Source: Bolinopsis microptera
Taxonomy: Eukaryota > Ctenophora > Tentaculata > Lobata > Bolinopsidae
Direction of reading: 5' to 3'
NCBI RefSeq assembly: GCF_026151205.1
Contig: NC_087074.1
Location: forward strand, 13,405,742-13,469,741
DNA length: 64,000 bases
The notes under the pieces were generated by a model. That model was not told where the DNA came from. It saw only the letters and a list, made by a program, of their open reading frames with translations, and ran no database searches. The translations under genes and the position numbers were made by a program. This document shows positions 1 to 14,300 of the stretch, piece by piece; the first letter of the stretch is position 1; each line of letters starts with the position of its first letter.

Positions 1-2419
1 AAGGGCGATATTTTATAGTGGTTTTATTTTTACTGTTTCGGGAGTGTGGTGATTCTGGAGGTTTGCTTGTCTTTTTAAAACATTTCAAAATCATTCTACC
101 ATTTGCTGTCCTTAACGTTTAGGGAAATTTAGAGAACATCGTTAGTTCTTGTTTACTGGGCTTTTTAAGTCATTGCTCAATTGTTTCGAGAAATTATTTT
201 ATCTTTCGAAAAGTTGAAAATGATGATGTGATTTGTTTCTGACTTCTGAGTTTTTTGTTGTTGATGATTTCAAGTTGACTTATTAAGACGTCCTATTATT
301 GAGATGTCTTATAAGGATGCTGGCTCACATGTTCAACAGTTAAGATACGAGAAGATATAATAAATTTTCGTCATATTCTCTGCGGCGAATCAATGCAATT
401 CAATCGTCCAATTGTTCAACGCTCTGTCTTTCCCTGAAATATGTTCATTTCGGGTCACCAATCCACCGAAAATATTTCAACCTGGGGAATATAACCAATA
501 TAATGGTCCAATGATGTCATCATGTTATTTATCATTTATTGGTCTATCATCGACCCTATGTGACGTGTATACTCATACAGTCTGCTAATCCTTAGTCACA
601 CCTGCCATAGCTCGTGCAACCGTTAAAATACAATAATAATAATAATGCAGACAATTTACTGATATATAATACTGCAAATTATTTAGTCATTACCTGTCAT
701 CGTCATTACGTCATCATTACGTCATCATTACGTCATCACGTCAGAGCAGCTTGTACTCTTCAGAACATGCAAATAATTTCCCACGTGCTTTCCCACGGGC
801 TAATCGAGCACGTGTAAAATTCACTACTGTTTTATTGAACTTCAATTAAGACAAATTTGGAACGATCTCTTTGATCCAGTTCCGCTTTTAGCTCTTTCGT
901 TTAAATTTCAAGGTCATTAGTACGAGTGTTGCATATTTATTTTCTATTCTCCTCTCTCCAAAATACCATGGTCTTCTTCCGAGTGCCTCGCCAGGCTCTT
1001 AATGACCAATTATTCCATTTGTGGATGTTAATCGACTAGACTTAAATAATAAACACTTATCCAATTATCCAGCATGTTATAGTACGATCCCCAACAGCAT
1101 GTATAATATGTAGGGTTTATTATACAGCGGAGACGTACACTCAAATTCTAGGTATAATTTCGAGATGATTCTGGCAGAGGTTGTGATGTCGCGTTGCCCA
1201 AGCGACTGATAAGTAATTCAGAGATTATTTATGAAGTATTAGATGATGTTGGAACTACGTTATGATTTTAATGAGACGGTCGATATTAGTTATACAAATT
1301 ATGACATAATTGCATTCCATAAGTGAATGATCGGCATTTGTCATCCTTGAGACGAAATAGATAAAGGAGTGAAGAAAATTATATGAATAATGGAACCTTA
1401 GATCTTACGTGACTGTGCATAATAAACCAAATTTATTGAAATCTTCCATAAGACCGTGGTATTGGTAGTATTCTTCCTTATTATTCCGAATATTGTGGCC
1501 ATTCAAACCTCCTCCTAGACCTGATGAAGATTGAAGAATGTTTGATACAATCAATCAGGGTAGTTAAAGGCGGTAAATAGTCAGTTGTTTCAATAAAAAA
1601 CTTTTAACTTTGCAGTGGTTTTGCAGAATTCAGTGAACAATATTGCGACAATACTGTATTGCGGATCTGACGCAATACAGTGATGTCGTAATAAAGTGCG
1701 TTTTGCGCAAGATCAGTGCAAAGTTTGTTGCATTATTTTGAGATGGGTGAGAACAATACGGTTTATATTCAGAACAATTTTGTCGTTATAACAACAATAC
1801 AGTATACACGACAATGTTGTACACCGAATTCTGGCAACCATTGCTATTTTTCGGGATGAATGTAACTGCAATTGAAAACAAAGGAAACTCCCAAGTCTCC
1901 ATGCGGACGAGCTATTTACGTAGGCAACTAATGACATTCTAATAACCTATTCTAATAATAAACTATTCTAGTAATAACCTATTCGCATTCCACAAACACA
2001 AATATAAACAAATATTTCTTAAGCCCAATCATAATAAAATGAACGCATAATTTTGCCAACTATAACATTGTATAATTTTCATTTGCTCATTATCCCTGCA
2101 TTCGCCTGAGGTGCTGTCGCCGAACCATATTATGCCGAATGTGTCCTACAAATAGTTGATTGTAAAAATACAGCTGGTCTTTACAAACCGTATTATAATT
2201 AATGATTATGATTGACACGCATCGTTTATACTTTGTACATTCTCAAGTTAATCAAGATGTAGCAGAAGTGAAAACAAAAGCAGTAAAAACAAAAGTAGTA
2301 AAAACAAATAGTAATAGCAGTAAAAACAAAAGTAAAGTTTACAAATTTCGTTAGTTCCACAAACTGTAGATAACTATTTTAACTAACTAACCATATCATT
2401 GCTTCCATCTGCAGCCCCA
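1..2419. other. Intergenic, no gene recognised
   Basis: AT-rich sequence with stop codons in all frames and no exon that I can tie to a protein family. A short purine-rich run at about 2267-2333 repeats a unit of roughly 15 bases (AAAAGCAGTAAAAAC-like). A TCATTACG-type short repeat sits at 700-740. Nothing else is supported. Confidence 0.6.
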
Positions 2420-3264
2420 GAGTGCTGAACTAGAATGCTGAACTAGAGTGCTGAACTAGAGTGCTGAACTAGAGTGCTGAACTAGAGTGCTGAACTAGAG
2501 TGCTGAACTAGAGTGCTGAACTAGAGTGCTGAACTAGAGTGCTGAACTAGAGTGCTGAACTAGAGTGCTGAACTAGAATGCTGAACTAGAGTGCTGAAGT
2601 AGAATGCTGAACTAGAGTGCTGAACTAGAGTGCTGAACTAGAGTGCTGAACTAGAGTGCTGAACTAGAGTGCTGAAGTAGAATGCTGAACTAGAGTGCTG
2701 AACTAGAGTGCTGAACTAGAGTGCTGAACTAGAGTGCTGAACTAGAGTGCTGAACTAGAGTGCTGAAATAGAGTGCTGAACTAGAGTGCTGAACTAGAGT
2801 GCTGAACTAGAGTGCTGAACTAGAGTGCTGAAATAGAGTGCTGAACTAGAGTGCTGAACTAGAGTGCTGAACTAGAGTGCTGAACTAGAGTGCTGAACTA
2901 GAGTGCTGAACTAGAGTGCTGAACTAGAGTGCTGAACTAGAGTGCTGAAATAGAGTGCTGAACTAGAGTGCTGAACTAGAGTGCTGAACTAGAGTGCTGA
3001 ACTAGAGTGCTGAAATAGAGTGCTGAACTAGAGTGCTGAACTAGAGTGCTGAACTAGAGTGCTGAACTAGAGTGCTGAACTAGAGTGCTGAAATAGAGTG
3101 CTGAACTAGAGTGCTGAACTAGAGTGCTGAACTAGAGTGCTGAACTAGAGTGCTGAACTAGAGTGCTGAACTAGAGTGCTGAACTAGAGTGCTGAACTAG
3201 AGTGCTGAACTAGAGTGCTGAACTAGAGTGCTGAACTAGAGTGCTGAACTAGAGTGCTGAACTA
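2420..3264. repeat. 13-bp minisatellite, about 65 copies
   Basis: The unit GTGCTGAACTAGA is repeated head to tail for about 845 bases with very little divergence. Marked variant units (GTGCTGAAATAGA, and a pair with GAAGTAGAA) recur at spacings that are whole multiples of 13 (about 65, 117, 65 and 78 bases). This shows that blocks of several units were copied together. The unit length is not a multiple of three, and the array is not part of any gene I can see. Confidence 0.97.
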
Positions 3265-6200
3265 AGGAGCAGCATTAGATGAATATAATATATATATATT
3301 GAAAGACAATCTCATCCATTAAATCATCTCACTGATTGGTGAGACGAGTACAAATCTTAATTGTAAGCTAACCAATACCATGGCAAATAGATGCTATTAG
3401 GAAAGTTCCACGCCCTTGAGCTGGTAAAATAGTAAAATGAACTGCATACCACATTACCACCTGAACAATGCACTTCGATTACGATCCTTTATCAAAACCT
3501 GATTTCATTACTTTACTGAGTCTTTAGGAGCACAATAGCATTATGTTCAGTATCGAATTGTTGGGAGTCAAGTTTGTCGAGGTATTGAAGCGATGGTCAC
3601 TGAAATAGCTTTTTGATAATATGTTAACAATTTCCGAAGAAACTTAGGAAATTTTAAATTATTCTCGAATGTAGATAAACACACAGTTTATAACTTTGTT
3701 GCCATACCAAAAAACGTTGTTCTATTTTGTGGCCCAAAACATTTAAGATTCTAACGCAAACATTGCCACTATTCCCTTGTCAATTATTGTCAAATTTCGG
3801 AGACCTCTGAACCACAAACCGCTTATGTGTGAATCATGAACTACAGGCGACTACTCAGTCTCGATACCCTGTAATAATCTAGAACAGTTCATAGTAGGTT
3901 TTATCAGTATCACTAATGGGTAATGTTTCTTTTTTTAAACTTTTATCATTTCTATGCCTAAAAATAGGTGAATTTTTATTTAGTACATACCACTTAGCTT
4001 CAATCTTTAAAATTTTCGTAATTTCTGTGCCCAAAAATATGTGAATTTCTATCTAAAGCATACCACTACGATTTGATTTTAAAACTTTTATCATTAATGC
4101 CTAAAAATAAGCGAATTTCTATCTGATGGATGGAATTTGCTTCTCTCTCAAACGTACGACAATTATCACAATTCTCTATTTTTCAGCTTTCTAAAGACAT
4201 TCTTGCTGTTTCTTTCTATTCAGCTAAAATGTGCTCAATTGTTAGGTTGTCTTTGTACAATTAGTGAGTTCGTTCCTTTGCCAGGCACTTTTAATTTTGT
4301 GGCGTAACATACTAAGAGAGTTTACGACCTATGACTACTGGCTGAGATGGAGCTGGAGATGGCGCGAGCTTGTTTTTGGTGTGTGAATGTGGTGAGCTAA
4401 TCAGCTTGCAGACTGCAGGAACATTAAACAAGCAATCAAATTCTTTATTCTATATCACGTGCCAAAATAAACCGACGTCATTCTCCGCTGACTCAGTGTC
4501 CAGAAATGTCTATGCATTTGAACGTCATTTCACAGTTAATCGATTCCAATACTATCATCTGTGCAATCGTTTGCTTTCAAGAACTCAACTTTACCTCCCA
4601 ATCGTCAGTTCCTCCTTTGAACTGTCGTCATTTCCTCCTAATGTCACTCTCACTGCGAATATACTGTAAATACACTGTAAATTTAGCTTACCTAAGTAAA
4701 GCTTACCTAAGCTAATAGTAATGGTCCATGTAAATCATAATATTTATACAGAGTCCCGGGCAGAGAGGACACAAAATACACATACTTTATAAACTTATAT
4801 AAGGGCCATATTAAGATCCTCCTAGTACTGCATTTACATGGGATTGGGAGACTAATTTCCAATTTTCCAGCAATTTAGAGCTCCTTGCTGCCTGCATGTT
4901 TTAGAATAACCAGAGATAGGAGGAGTCTCGTACAAACCAGTAATAGTAATTAGAAGTACCCAATACTCACAACATATCCACTGTTGTTTGGTTGAGTGAG
5001 ATTTTATATAGTGTGTTATGTCTGAGAGTGCGTATATTGTGAAATGATGATCCCACTGCCCACTGCTGAGGACGTCCACCCCCGTAAGAATTATGAAATC
5101 TTACAGTTATATTCCATCGCGTGACTGCATCTTGAGCAAAGAGTTTGGTGGTTTTTTGTTTCGCGCCTCTAATGCATTGTACATGTATATGATTGACGCG
5201 GAGGGGATGATATAAGTATTGTGTCGGCAAGCATTGTAGATACTTAGCATTTTAATGTGTTTTGTTTCTAAGAGAGTTTTTGTAACTCGTTGGATTAGCT
5301 TTTATCTTAATCTACACCCCTGCACTGTCGAATTATTTCTACTTGCAAACACACTATATCCTTTACTCAATATAATAATTGCCATATTATTTTGGGTTGT
5401 TCGCTTTTTGTTCTGATATTCTGCAGATCACGCTTTAAAAACGTTCTCGGTTCCTAAGAAATATAAATAATTATCGATCGATTTGTTAATAAATCATGAT
5501 CATAATTGTTTACAGCAAACATTCAATAAATCTGTGTGTCATAACGTCCGCTGTACACACTTAGCGTTTAATAAAACTATCTAGAGTGATTTCAGAACCA
5601 TTATTACAGTTAATATCATACTATAATTCTCATTAAACCGCAAATTTTACGGAGGACGTCTCATTTCGACGCAGCTGTGAGCATCTTGTTTGTTGTTAGT
5701 CAACAGAAATCTAATTCCAGCCTTGACTGACGATGAAACCCTTCTAATGAAAGTGTCATCCTGACTCGTCATGTCGATGCTCTAAAATATGTTTCCTTGT
5801 GTTTGACCTCGACCATTTGATGTCGTTTCTGTTTCCCTACAACTGCTGCTGTCACGAATACGGGATATTAGTGAGCACTTCATCAGATACGGATCTGGAT
5901 AAGACTGGTTTTGATGACGTCACATCACTTGATGACGTCATCAACGATGACGATGTATGGTTGGGAGAGATGTTTATTGTGGATCTCACTGATATTAATC
6001 AGGGTAGGTGCTATTTTGGCCGACCCCAATGTTTTGATTTATGTTTACTGTTAAGTTGCTAGCAGATGTTTTCAGAGAAGCTAATATATATATAAGCCCA
6101 GATGATTATCCTAAATTTAGATTTCATGATCCCATTTTTAAGGAAAAAAAGTATTCTCAACCCTAAGAATAATACAACACATACCATCGCCAAACTCAGT

Positions 6201-6464
6201 ATTTGACTGGACATTGCGCGAACGGACATAATTTTGAACAGACATTAAAATGAACGCTCAAAAGCTCAAAGGCATTCAAAACTATTAAAAATCCGAAATT
6301 TGTTCATCTTTTTGGACGTTTTTTTTCAATTTTAGCAGATTTTTCATTCGATGTTGAATAGAGTAGACAAGAAAAGCAGACATTAAGCAGTAAAAATGTT
6401 AATCTAGTCCTTTGATTAAAATTTGAATCGACCGAAATTAAAAAGTAGTCATATTATATATACT
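3265..6464. other. Intergenic; weak repeats and one possible exon
   Basis: No firm gene. An imperfect unit of about 75 bases is repeated three times at 3940-4130 (CCTAAAAATA...GTGAATTTCTATCT pattern). At 5799-6007 (+) an open stretch encodes a strongly acidic segment (many Asp residues) ending at a GT donor-like site and containing two TGACGTCA palindromes. It could be an upstream exon of the synaptotagmin-like gene or chance, and I would not call it a gene. Confidence 0.4.
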
Positions 6465-6471
6465 TATATAT

Positions 6472-7067
6472 ACTAGAAAACCCGTGGTCACAGGGAGGAA
6501 GCTAATAGTATTGTTTGTTAGTAAGTTTAAATCGTGTCAAAAAATATCCTACACAACCGACGATACAGCCAAATAAAATGTTGCTCGTACTAAACACAGC
6601 GTAATATATCAACAAAACTGATCAAAATGACGTTAAAACAATCATTGCACGTGCACGTGCGTGTTACAATCCTCGTTACCATGGTTACTTTGCAACCTTT
6701 TGCTTTTTGCCTAATTTGCACATGGGCGGTCGTACAGACATCATACAGAAAGAATCTTTTGAATTATAGTAGAGACTAGAAAGCCCGTGGTAACAGGGAT
6801 GAATCCAGTCAGTTTTTATCGCATCAAAAAATATCCGTCAGTACAACCGAAGATACAGCCAATTATAATGTAGCTAGCACTGAACAGTGAGTGAACACAA
6901 CGTAATTACCACAAAACCGATCAAAATGACGTTAAAACAATCCTTGCACGTGCACGTGCGTGTAAAAACCCTCGTTACCATGGTTACTTTGCAACTACCT
7001 ATTTCTCGTCTAATTTTCACGTGGGCGGTCGTACATACAGAAAGAATTCTCTGAATTATAGTAGAGA
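6472..7067. repeat. Tandem pair of about 300-bp dispersed-type repeats
   Basis: Two copies, about 6472-6770 and 6775-7067, each begin ACTAGAAAxCCCGTGGTxACAGG and end GAATTATAGTAGAGA. Both contain the same inner blocks (GATACAGCCAA, TGCACGTGCACGTGCGTGT, CGTTACCATGGTTACTTTGC, GGGCGGTCGTACA) in the same order. The sharp shared ends and head-to-tail arrangement suggest a short non-autonomous element or SINE that duplicated. No target duplication could be assigned. An AT-rich simple repeat (ATATATGTATATAGG-like) follows to about 7122. Confidence 0.8.
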
Positions 7068-7122
7068 TATACACATATATATGTATATAGGATATATATA
7101 CAGGATATATATACATATATCC

Positions 7123-8342
7123 TGGACAAGTATCCTAAGTTCGTAGTGGAATATTTTTGAGAATTTTTTTTTTAAAATTTTTTTATTTTCAAGATAGGCT
7201 GGGCCAAGTTAGCCCACGAGAGGATAGCATTGAGATGCTCTGCCTACCTCTGGGGTGTGGCAACCCTGGGGAAGGTTGCCGGAGAAATCAGAGTGAATGG
7301 TGGAGGATGGTGTAAAAAGTGACATGAGTCAAAATTATACGCTTAAGTACCAGCTGGGTTTGGAAAAGTAAAATGAGACGAGTCAGCATATGAGTTAATA
7401 CTCTAAGTCACCCCGGTCTGATCCAGCTCTTCCGGCACAATTAAGCGTTTGGTTCAAATTTATTTGAACGGGCATTAAAATAAATGCTATGACCCTCGGC
7501 GTCAAATTAACGTACGTTTAAATAAAGTGTGATAAGGTAAATACTAGAATTAACCAAAAAAGTAATGAAATGGCATATGAAGGTACCCATGGTTCAAAGT
7601 AGATGGTGACTGGTGAGTTAAGCAAAAATTTAAAATTGGTTTTTAAAATAGAAAAGGATTTACAAGTTTTTGCTAGAAAAAAACGAAAGTTTGGCAATTT
7701 AACATTTAAAAAGCATAAACGCAATCTAAATTTCAAATTGCAGAAAATAACCGGGCACACCAAACAACATTCCAAATCTAACACTCTCCACCAACCAGCC
7801 AATGCTTCAGTGCTGCATAATAACATCCCAAAATCCACCGCTAATCATCTCGCACGTATCCTCCACATTTCCGTCAATGAGGCTCAATTATCAGTTGTCC
7901 TGGTGGACGCATAATGTCTAATGAGAACAGAGCACGTTGTGTGGAGAACACCTGGAAAACCATTGCCAGGGTATTAACACGCCCAATGATCAGGAGTCAT
8001 GACTACACGAGTACAATATAAACGTTGCACGGTCTCCCGTCTGCCAATTATCCCATGTTTAACCATCCCGCATATCAATTGACATTTTAATTCGATCGGT
8101 TATAATTTAACTGCCACTTTATTAACCCTAGATTTGCATCACATGGGAAAGTGTGAGAATTAAAATGCATCTCGGTTTCCAATAAAGGGATAAAGGTATC
8201 GGTCAGAGTCATCATTTTAGAGTAACTTTGGTAAAATCAGGTCACATGGCAGCACCACGTGTCGTGTAATTATCCTCACTGCTCATGTTAAATTATAAAT
8301 CTGGATCAGTACATTTCCTTAAAATATTTCTTGCACATTCCG
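7123..8342. other. Upstream region of the synaptotagmin-like gene
   Basis: A more GC-rich block at about 7195-7450 (CCTCTGGGGTGTGGCAACC and surroundings) looks like a degenerate dispersed repeat. A basic open frame at 7603-7914 has no recognisable domain and overlaps an equally long antisense frame, so I do not call it. The 430 bases before the start codon at 8343 presumably hold promoter and 5' UTR, but no element is clear enough to mark. Confidence 0.4.
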
Positions 8343-11300
8343 ATGTCTAGTTTGTTTTGGTTTTCCCTGTTCGGCGAAGAAGAGAGTGGTGTGACTGGTG
8401 ACGAGAAGGTTACTCAACCTGTGAACCCACCCGTGATACCAGCTCTGCGAGACAGATCACTCTCTGCTCAGTTCTTTAGCTTTTTCTCAGATGAAAATCA
8501 GGTGGTGAATGCAGATGCCTGTAATGAAGTAGGAGCGATTAGCAATAGTCCGGTTGCTAAGACTCTGTCAGAAATGGCTCAAAGCCTGTCAGAAATGGCT
8601 GATGAGACCATTAGGACATTTTCACCCGCTCCTGCTGTTGTTCCGCCAGTAGATCCAATTGTTGTTCAACCCGCGAAAATTTCGTACCGTAGAAAGACAG
8701 TGTTTGCTCCGACGGGTCATTTAACCCAGGTGTTGGGACCTAGTGGTAATCCAAGTTCTGGACCTTCACTGCTACTTCAAGCTTCCCAGAACCCTGTTAA
8801 TTCCATTCCCGAAGAGCCTGAACCTGCCAGCACCCTTGAGGTACCGGACGAGTTTTATCATAATTTCCCCTCCTACAAATCCGTGAAAAAAGAAAAAGAA
8901 GTTCCGCTCCTCACCTCATTTTCCCGCAACCGGGCTTCTTTTAAAGACAGAGAGTCGGCAGTTTCTCAGATCGCTACGAGAACAAAAACCGAGCTCGAGG
9001 AGTCGGCCCAAGAACAATTTACAGTCAGTAATTTGACTGGTTTACCGTCAGCTGGCGGTCAGAAAGTATCCCAATTATCAAGCATTTCTGAACAAGAAAG
9101 TCCAAATCTGGATCCGGAGACGCCGGAAATTTCGTCTGTTAAGGAAGAATCATTGCCGTCCGTCGAAAATCAGCCCGGTGCAATTTACAAATACGACTCT
9201 GAAGATTACATGACTGAACAGGCAGCGAACAAGAACATGTACACAGAATCAGACGATGACGATGTCATTACAGCAGACTTAGATTTCGAGATTTTCAAGC
9301 CTTTACCTGCTTTAACGAATTCGGCAGAAAATCTTTACTTTGTGGACTCAAACTCAAGCCTAAATGGGGACAGCGAACCACTAAACTTGATAGGTACCTC
9401 AGAGCGGTAATTTAGGATTCTACCCCGTCTTCATCATCGTGCACTGTGCACTGTGCATCCTTGTGCACTGTGCAGCCGTGCAGGCTTCAAATTGTAAAAA
9501 TAATATTAGGCGCCATATGGGGTGTTCTGTTTTTGGTTCTAGTGCAAGAGTGACAACTTAAGAAAATTGGAAACTTAATCTACCTATGCGAAATTTCGAT
9601 AATTCAAATTTTCGCTGACCAATTGCTCATTTCAGATCAGCTCTTGGAACTCGGATTTCTAACTGAGGAAGAGAAAGCTAAGCTTCAGAAAGTTTTGGCT
9701 GCAGATGAAAACTTACAGAAAAATCAATATAATCATTTCATGTTAGTTCCGTCTACTTTGAATTTATCCCATAAAGCAACATAAGCTACCAGCTTGGGAG
9801 GATTTCATAAGATTATAATAATTGTTCGACATCTTGATTTTTTGGTCAGATTACGAATTTCCTTTCAAATTTTCCTGTCATTCAACCATACTGAATACTG
9901 ATCATACTTTTTTGGTTTCCCATACTAATTTCACCAACTCATTAACCCTCGCTTTTGTCAGCAAAAAGCACAAAGACTTGTACAACGAACGGAAGCAATG
10001 TCTGGCGAGCGAAGACCCTTCTGTGTGTCCGCTCTGTTTTATAAAGTTTGGCTGGTTCACCAACTCAGGGGATGTGTGTCCGGTTCCAGCCTGCCAACTC
10101 AAAGTTTGTAATAGCTGCCGGATAACCGTCCACGATTCTTGGATCTGTCTGTTATGTCACAAAGAAAAGTAAGTGCGTGGGCGAGGGAAATACTTTGTAA
10201 AGATTAGCTGGATATTCGCAATATCATTATGTAATCTTTTCTCAGGATTCGTTGTATGCTAGACAATAAAGTAATTTGGGATACAAAAAACAATAAATCC
10301 AGAGTAATATATCTGGAATTCTGGATGCTCGAATAGTATGCATACTTTATGTCTGTTTTTATGTATAACTGATCCATTTTTTGAGTAAAGTAATTCACAG
10401 AAAGTGGTTACAAATAATTTCAATGTAGTTATTTTCTCAGAGATCTGAAAGCACAAGCAGGGTATTGGTTCCAACAGCCGGCTAAAAACAAGAAACGTGT
10501 TAAAACAGGAACAGACATATTAAAGAAGTCTCTGGATACAACCCAGTATGGAACTAGTAAGTTTTTATTTTTTGCAACTATTGTACATTAACCGTGCGTT
10601 ATGTGTCCTACGACAGATTACCAAATTTCCATTTCTTGAATAAGTAAACACCACCTCCCAGCCTCTCTTTTCCCCTAGCCCTCATCAAAGTTCTTAAAAT
10701 TTAACCTCTTAACGGTTCACATTTACGCAGCAGTTTCTCTTCTCAAGAATCAATTCTATTCCGTGTAATTTATGTATGTCATCAGTCTATTCTTCTTTTG
10801 TGTAAAAAGTTTTAATTTTTATGAGTCCTACAATAGACTGTGATATATTTAGCATATGAATAATGATCTTATTTGCTGAGCACATGGCTTTGTTATATAA
10901 TATAGCTGATCCTGAGAAGTTCCCAACACACACAGAACATTGTTCCATTGTATACATATTTTACAATACTATAATACACGTACACTGGAGTACAGTGTAC
11001 ACTGGTGTACAATGTACCCACTCGTACACTGGTGTACCCACTCGTGCACTGGTGCACCTACTCGTACACTGGTAGCTGGTGCACCTACTCGTACACTGGT
11101 GTACCTACTAGTTCTTACGAGGATGTTGTTTCAGGGAAGCAGACCAGTCCTTCCCTGCTGGATCTAGTAAAGAACGAGGATATAAACCCACCGGATTCGA
11201 TAGAAGCAGACGGTCCACTCTCATCCCATAACACTCAGGTACTTATATTTACCTTGTTTAGAGCCAGCTGGAGAAGCGGAACACATATTTTCTGTCACGT

Positions 11301-14300
11301 GATAGCTAGTTCGGCATTTCACTGGGCAGTTGAACATTCTCGTCTTTTGCGAGCTAATCAAATTGCAGAAACACTGCGGCTGGCACTGCCATTGTAAGTT
11401 CTACTGTCACTAGCCAGAGCACATGCGTCTGCTTTACTTAGCTAACCGATTATGTTGTATATCTTCCTAATTTTACTACGAAAAACTGGCCAATTTATAA
11501 GTGTTGGTATGAACCTCTATCACGAGGAGATAACCAGTTTCAGTCGGAGAGCCCCGTGTCACCTGACTTTGGGAACCCCGATCTTCAACCGTCCACCCCT
11601 CCCGCAACCAAGCTGCCTGAACCGAAGCATAAGCTGCCTGAACCGAAGTCCAAGCTGCCTGAACCGAAGTCCAAGCTGCCTGAACCGAAGTCGAGCCACG
11701 TTACTCCAGAGCCAAACCACGTGACTCCCGAGCCTGTCCACATGGCGAACCACGTGACATCACCCAATCGTGTGACTGAACAACCTAATCACGTGATCCA
11801 GCCAGTGGTACATCATGTGACCCAGCACGAGACACCAGCTCCGGTACCACCAGTACCTCCGGCGGTGGTTCAGCGTGCTCCGGTGGAGAACAACATCCCC
11901 GTGATAAACCACATCCCCCAGAGCAGCCCTCCCAAGGTAGCGATGTTGTCAGCTATATAATTATAGCTCAAGTGTCGTGTGATTCGTGTCCGCTGATCGT
12001 ATCTCGTGCTAGTCTCGTTTGCTACACTGTTGCTACAATTGTAATACAAGCTAGTGCCATTGCTATAACGCTATACGATCCATGTCTTCTTATAACCTGA
12101 TAACTTAATTATTTTGATCTCGTACTTTCTCTCTCACCATTACTTCTAGAATTGTAATACAAGATGTGACCTGATTAAGTGATCTCATCCTTGCTATACT
12201 CTCTACTTCGTTAATGAGATAATTACGGCAATTTGACCTCATTATCCCAATCCGAAATTGCTTGTTTTGAGGCTGTAAGATGTGGGAACTAAGAAATCGG
12301 GTGATCAGGTGAACTCAGAGAAAATAAATTGCTTGTTTCAGAGAGAGTTCTGGAGGGGTAATGAGAGTGTTTAGACCGTGTTCTGACCATTCTGAAGAAG
12401 AGCCGCCAACTGTAACTCACTCACCAACTGACCATCTGTTTATTCCTTTTTCTCGATCGATTAATTTTTTTTGTATGATTAACTAATAGGTTATTAAGTA
12501 ATTATAAGAAATTGACAATCATTAATGGGTAATCGGGGACCAGTAACTTAAAACTGTAACAAAATGAACAAAGACGTCTCCAAAAGGTATCAAACTGAAA
12601 AGCACAAACAGTTTTTCGATTGGATATCGAAATTGACAAAAACTCACTTAATTTGCATGTTTATCGAACAAAATTAAGTTGAAATTAGTAGAAATTGTTT
12701 GAGTACTCAAAGCAAAGTTATACTGTTTAAATCAAAGTTTGCTTTATTCGTTGTCGAGTATTTTAAACTCATGTCAGTTACACTTACAGTGATTGATAAT
12801 CTACAACTTTTTTATTGTAGCATTGAAGTTTCGCGTGGACCTTAATTTGTGCCATTGCTTAAGTTAGCTGAGAAGTTGAGTCCTATGCAACTTTATAGCA
12901 ACCCTTTCAACTAGATATTACCATAATTTAACCAATTTTGTGACATTTTGTGATGATCTGTTGTAAAGCTATCGATTGCCAAAAGTACTTGGATAGAAAG
13001 AAACTGGATTGCCCTTATATAACCTAATAAAGCAATAATAAAATATAAACAATTAATTCTGTTATCGACCAACCGGTAAAGAAAGAACCCTTCCGTCAGT
13101 AGCGTATAAACTTTCCTGACTTGATTATTTATCAATTTGTATAATCACTGTCCAAAAACGTTTTTAATTACTTAACCTTAAACTTTTCTTCTACTACGAT
13201 CATTTATTATCGGGATCATTTATTTAGTAAGTACCTGACTAAACTTAATGTAGTCCGTTTCCGGCTGGGAACAGTACCGATTTTTCGCTTTTCTGATCAA
13301 TATGTTTGATTGTGACGTCAAGGAAAACAAGAAAACATTCAGAACAACCACTTCTAATAATAAAGCAACGTCGACATTTAAATATTTCACTGAAACATCA
13401 TTATTACGAAACATTTAAACTCCAATATTTCATTATCATAAGAATGACCTGTTTTCCCTTTCGCAAAATGTGAATAATAATCATGACTATAAATAACATG
13501 AAAAGTATGAGATTTCTATATAATACATGTGATTATTTTCTTCTACTAATAGTAATCCGGTAACATTACGGTTCACACTCAAAGCTTTGTCTCTGCTCGC
13601 TGCAAGTGCCATGGGCTGTGCCTGGAGTCCAATTAATTCACCTTTCCTCATCTCGGCAACATCCAGCGAGCAATTATGGCTGCTGGTAAGTTATAGAGTT
13701 ATAAATATCTCCGGGATTTCGACGCGGGATCATATTATCACTCAGCCCGGCCCGCTGTTAGATAAACATCTCAAGGTGATATCATCCCGCCCCGGAAATT
13801 TGTATAAACCCGGCCCGCTTTTTAGTCGTAACTGATGTTTATCATTCAATTCTCCGACTTACAATAATCAATGATACTGCTGATTAGAACTCGATAATAG
13901 TAGAACAGTTAGACGCGCGATCACGTGGGCGCGTCACGTGCGTACCACGTGCCACCAATAGCATACGCCGAGTCTATACCACGTGACACGAAAGCGCACC
14001 ACGTGATATGAAACATCGTAACCGTCCACTTCTTTTACACGCAAATTCCTGGGAACGTTGCCAAAGCAGCTAATTCTTGGAATTTCTCCAACGCGTGGCG
14101 TGAGAAGTTGGCGACTAGCCATCTACCCTTGTCCGTGCCCTAAAAATAGTATTGTTTTGCTTGCTCTCCTTCCAGCTCTTGTTCCTGCTAACGTTCAAGC
14201 TATTGCTCCACTATGACAGATCGGTTTGACATTCAGATTGATTAAAAAATATTTTATCACTCTCTTCTAAAGTATAAATCCCTTGTCGAAATCGCCGGAG

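Noticed and set aside
2420-3264. CRISPR array
   Set aside because: Units are 13 bases with no spacers, and the genome is eukaryotic with spliced genes. The same applies to the 20-bp and 33-bp arrays.
7603-7914. Basic 103-residue open frame upstream of the synaptotagmin-like gene
   Set aside because: No domain, AT-driven Lys/Asn composition, and an equally long antisense frame overlaps it.
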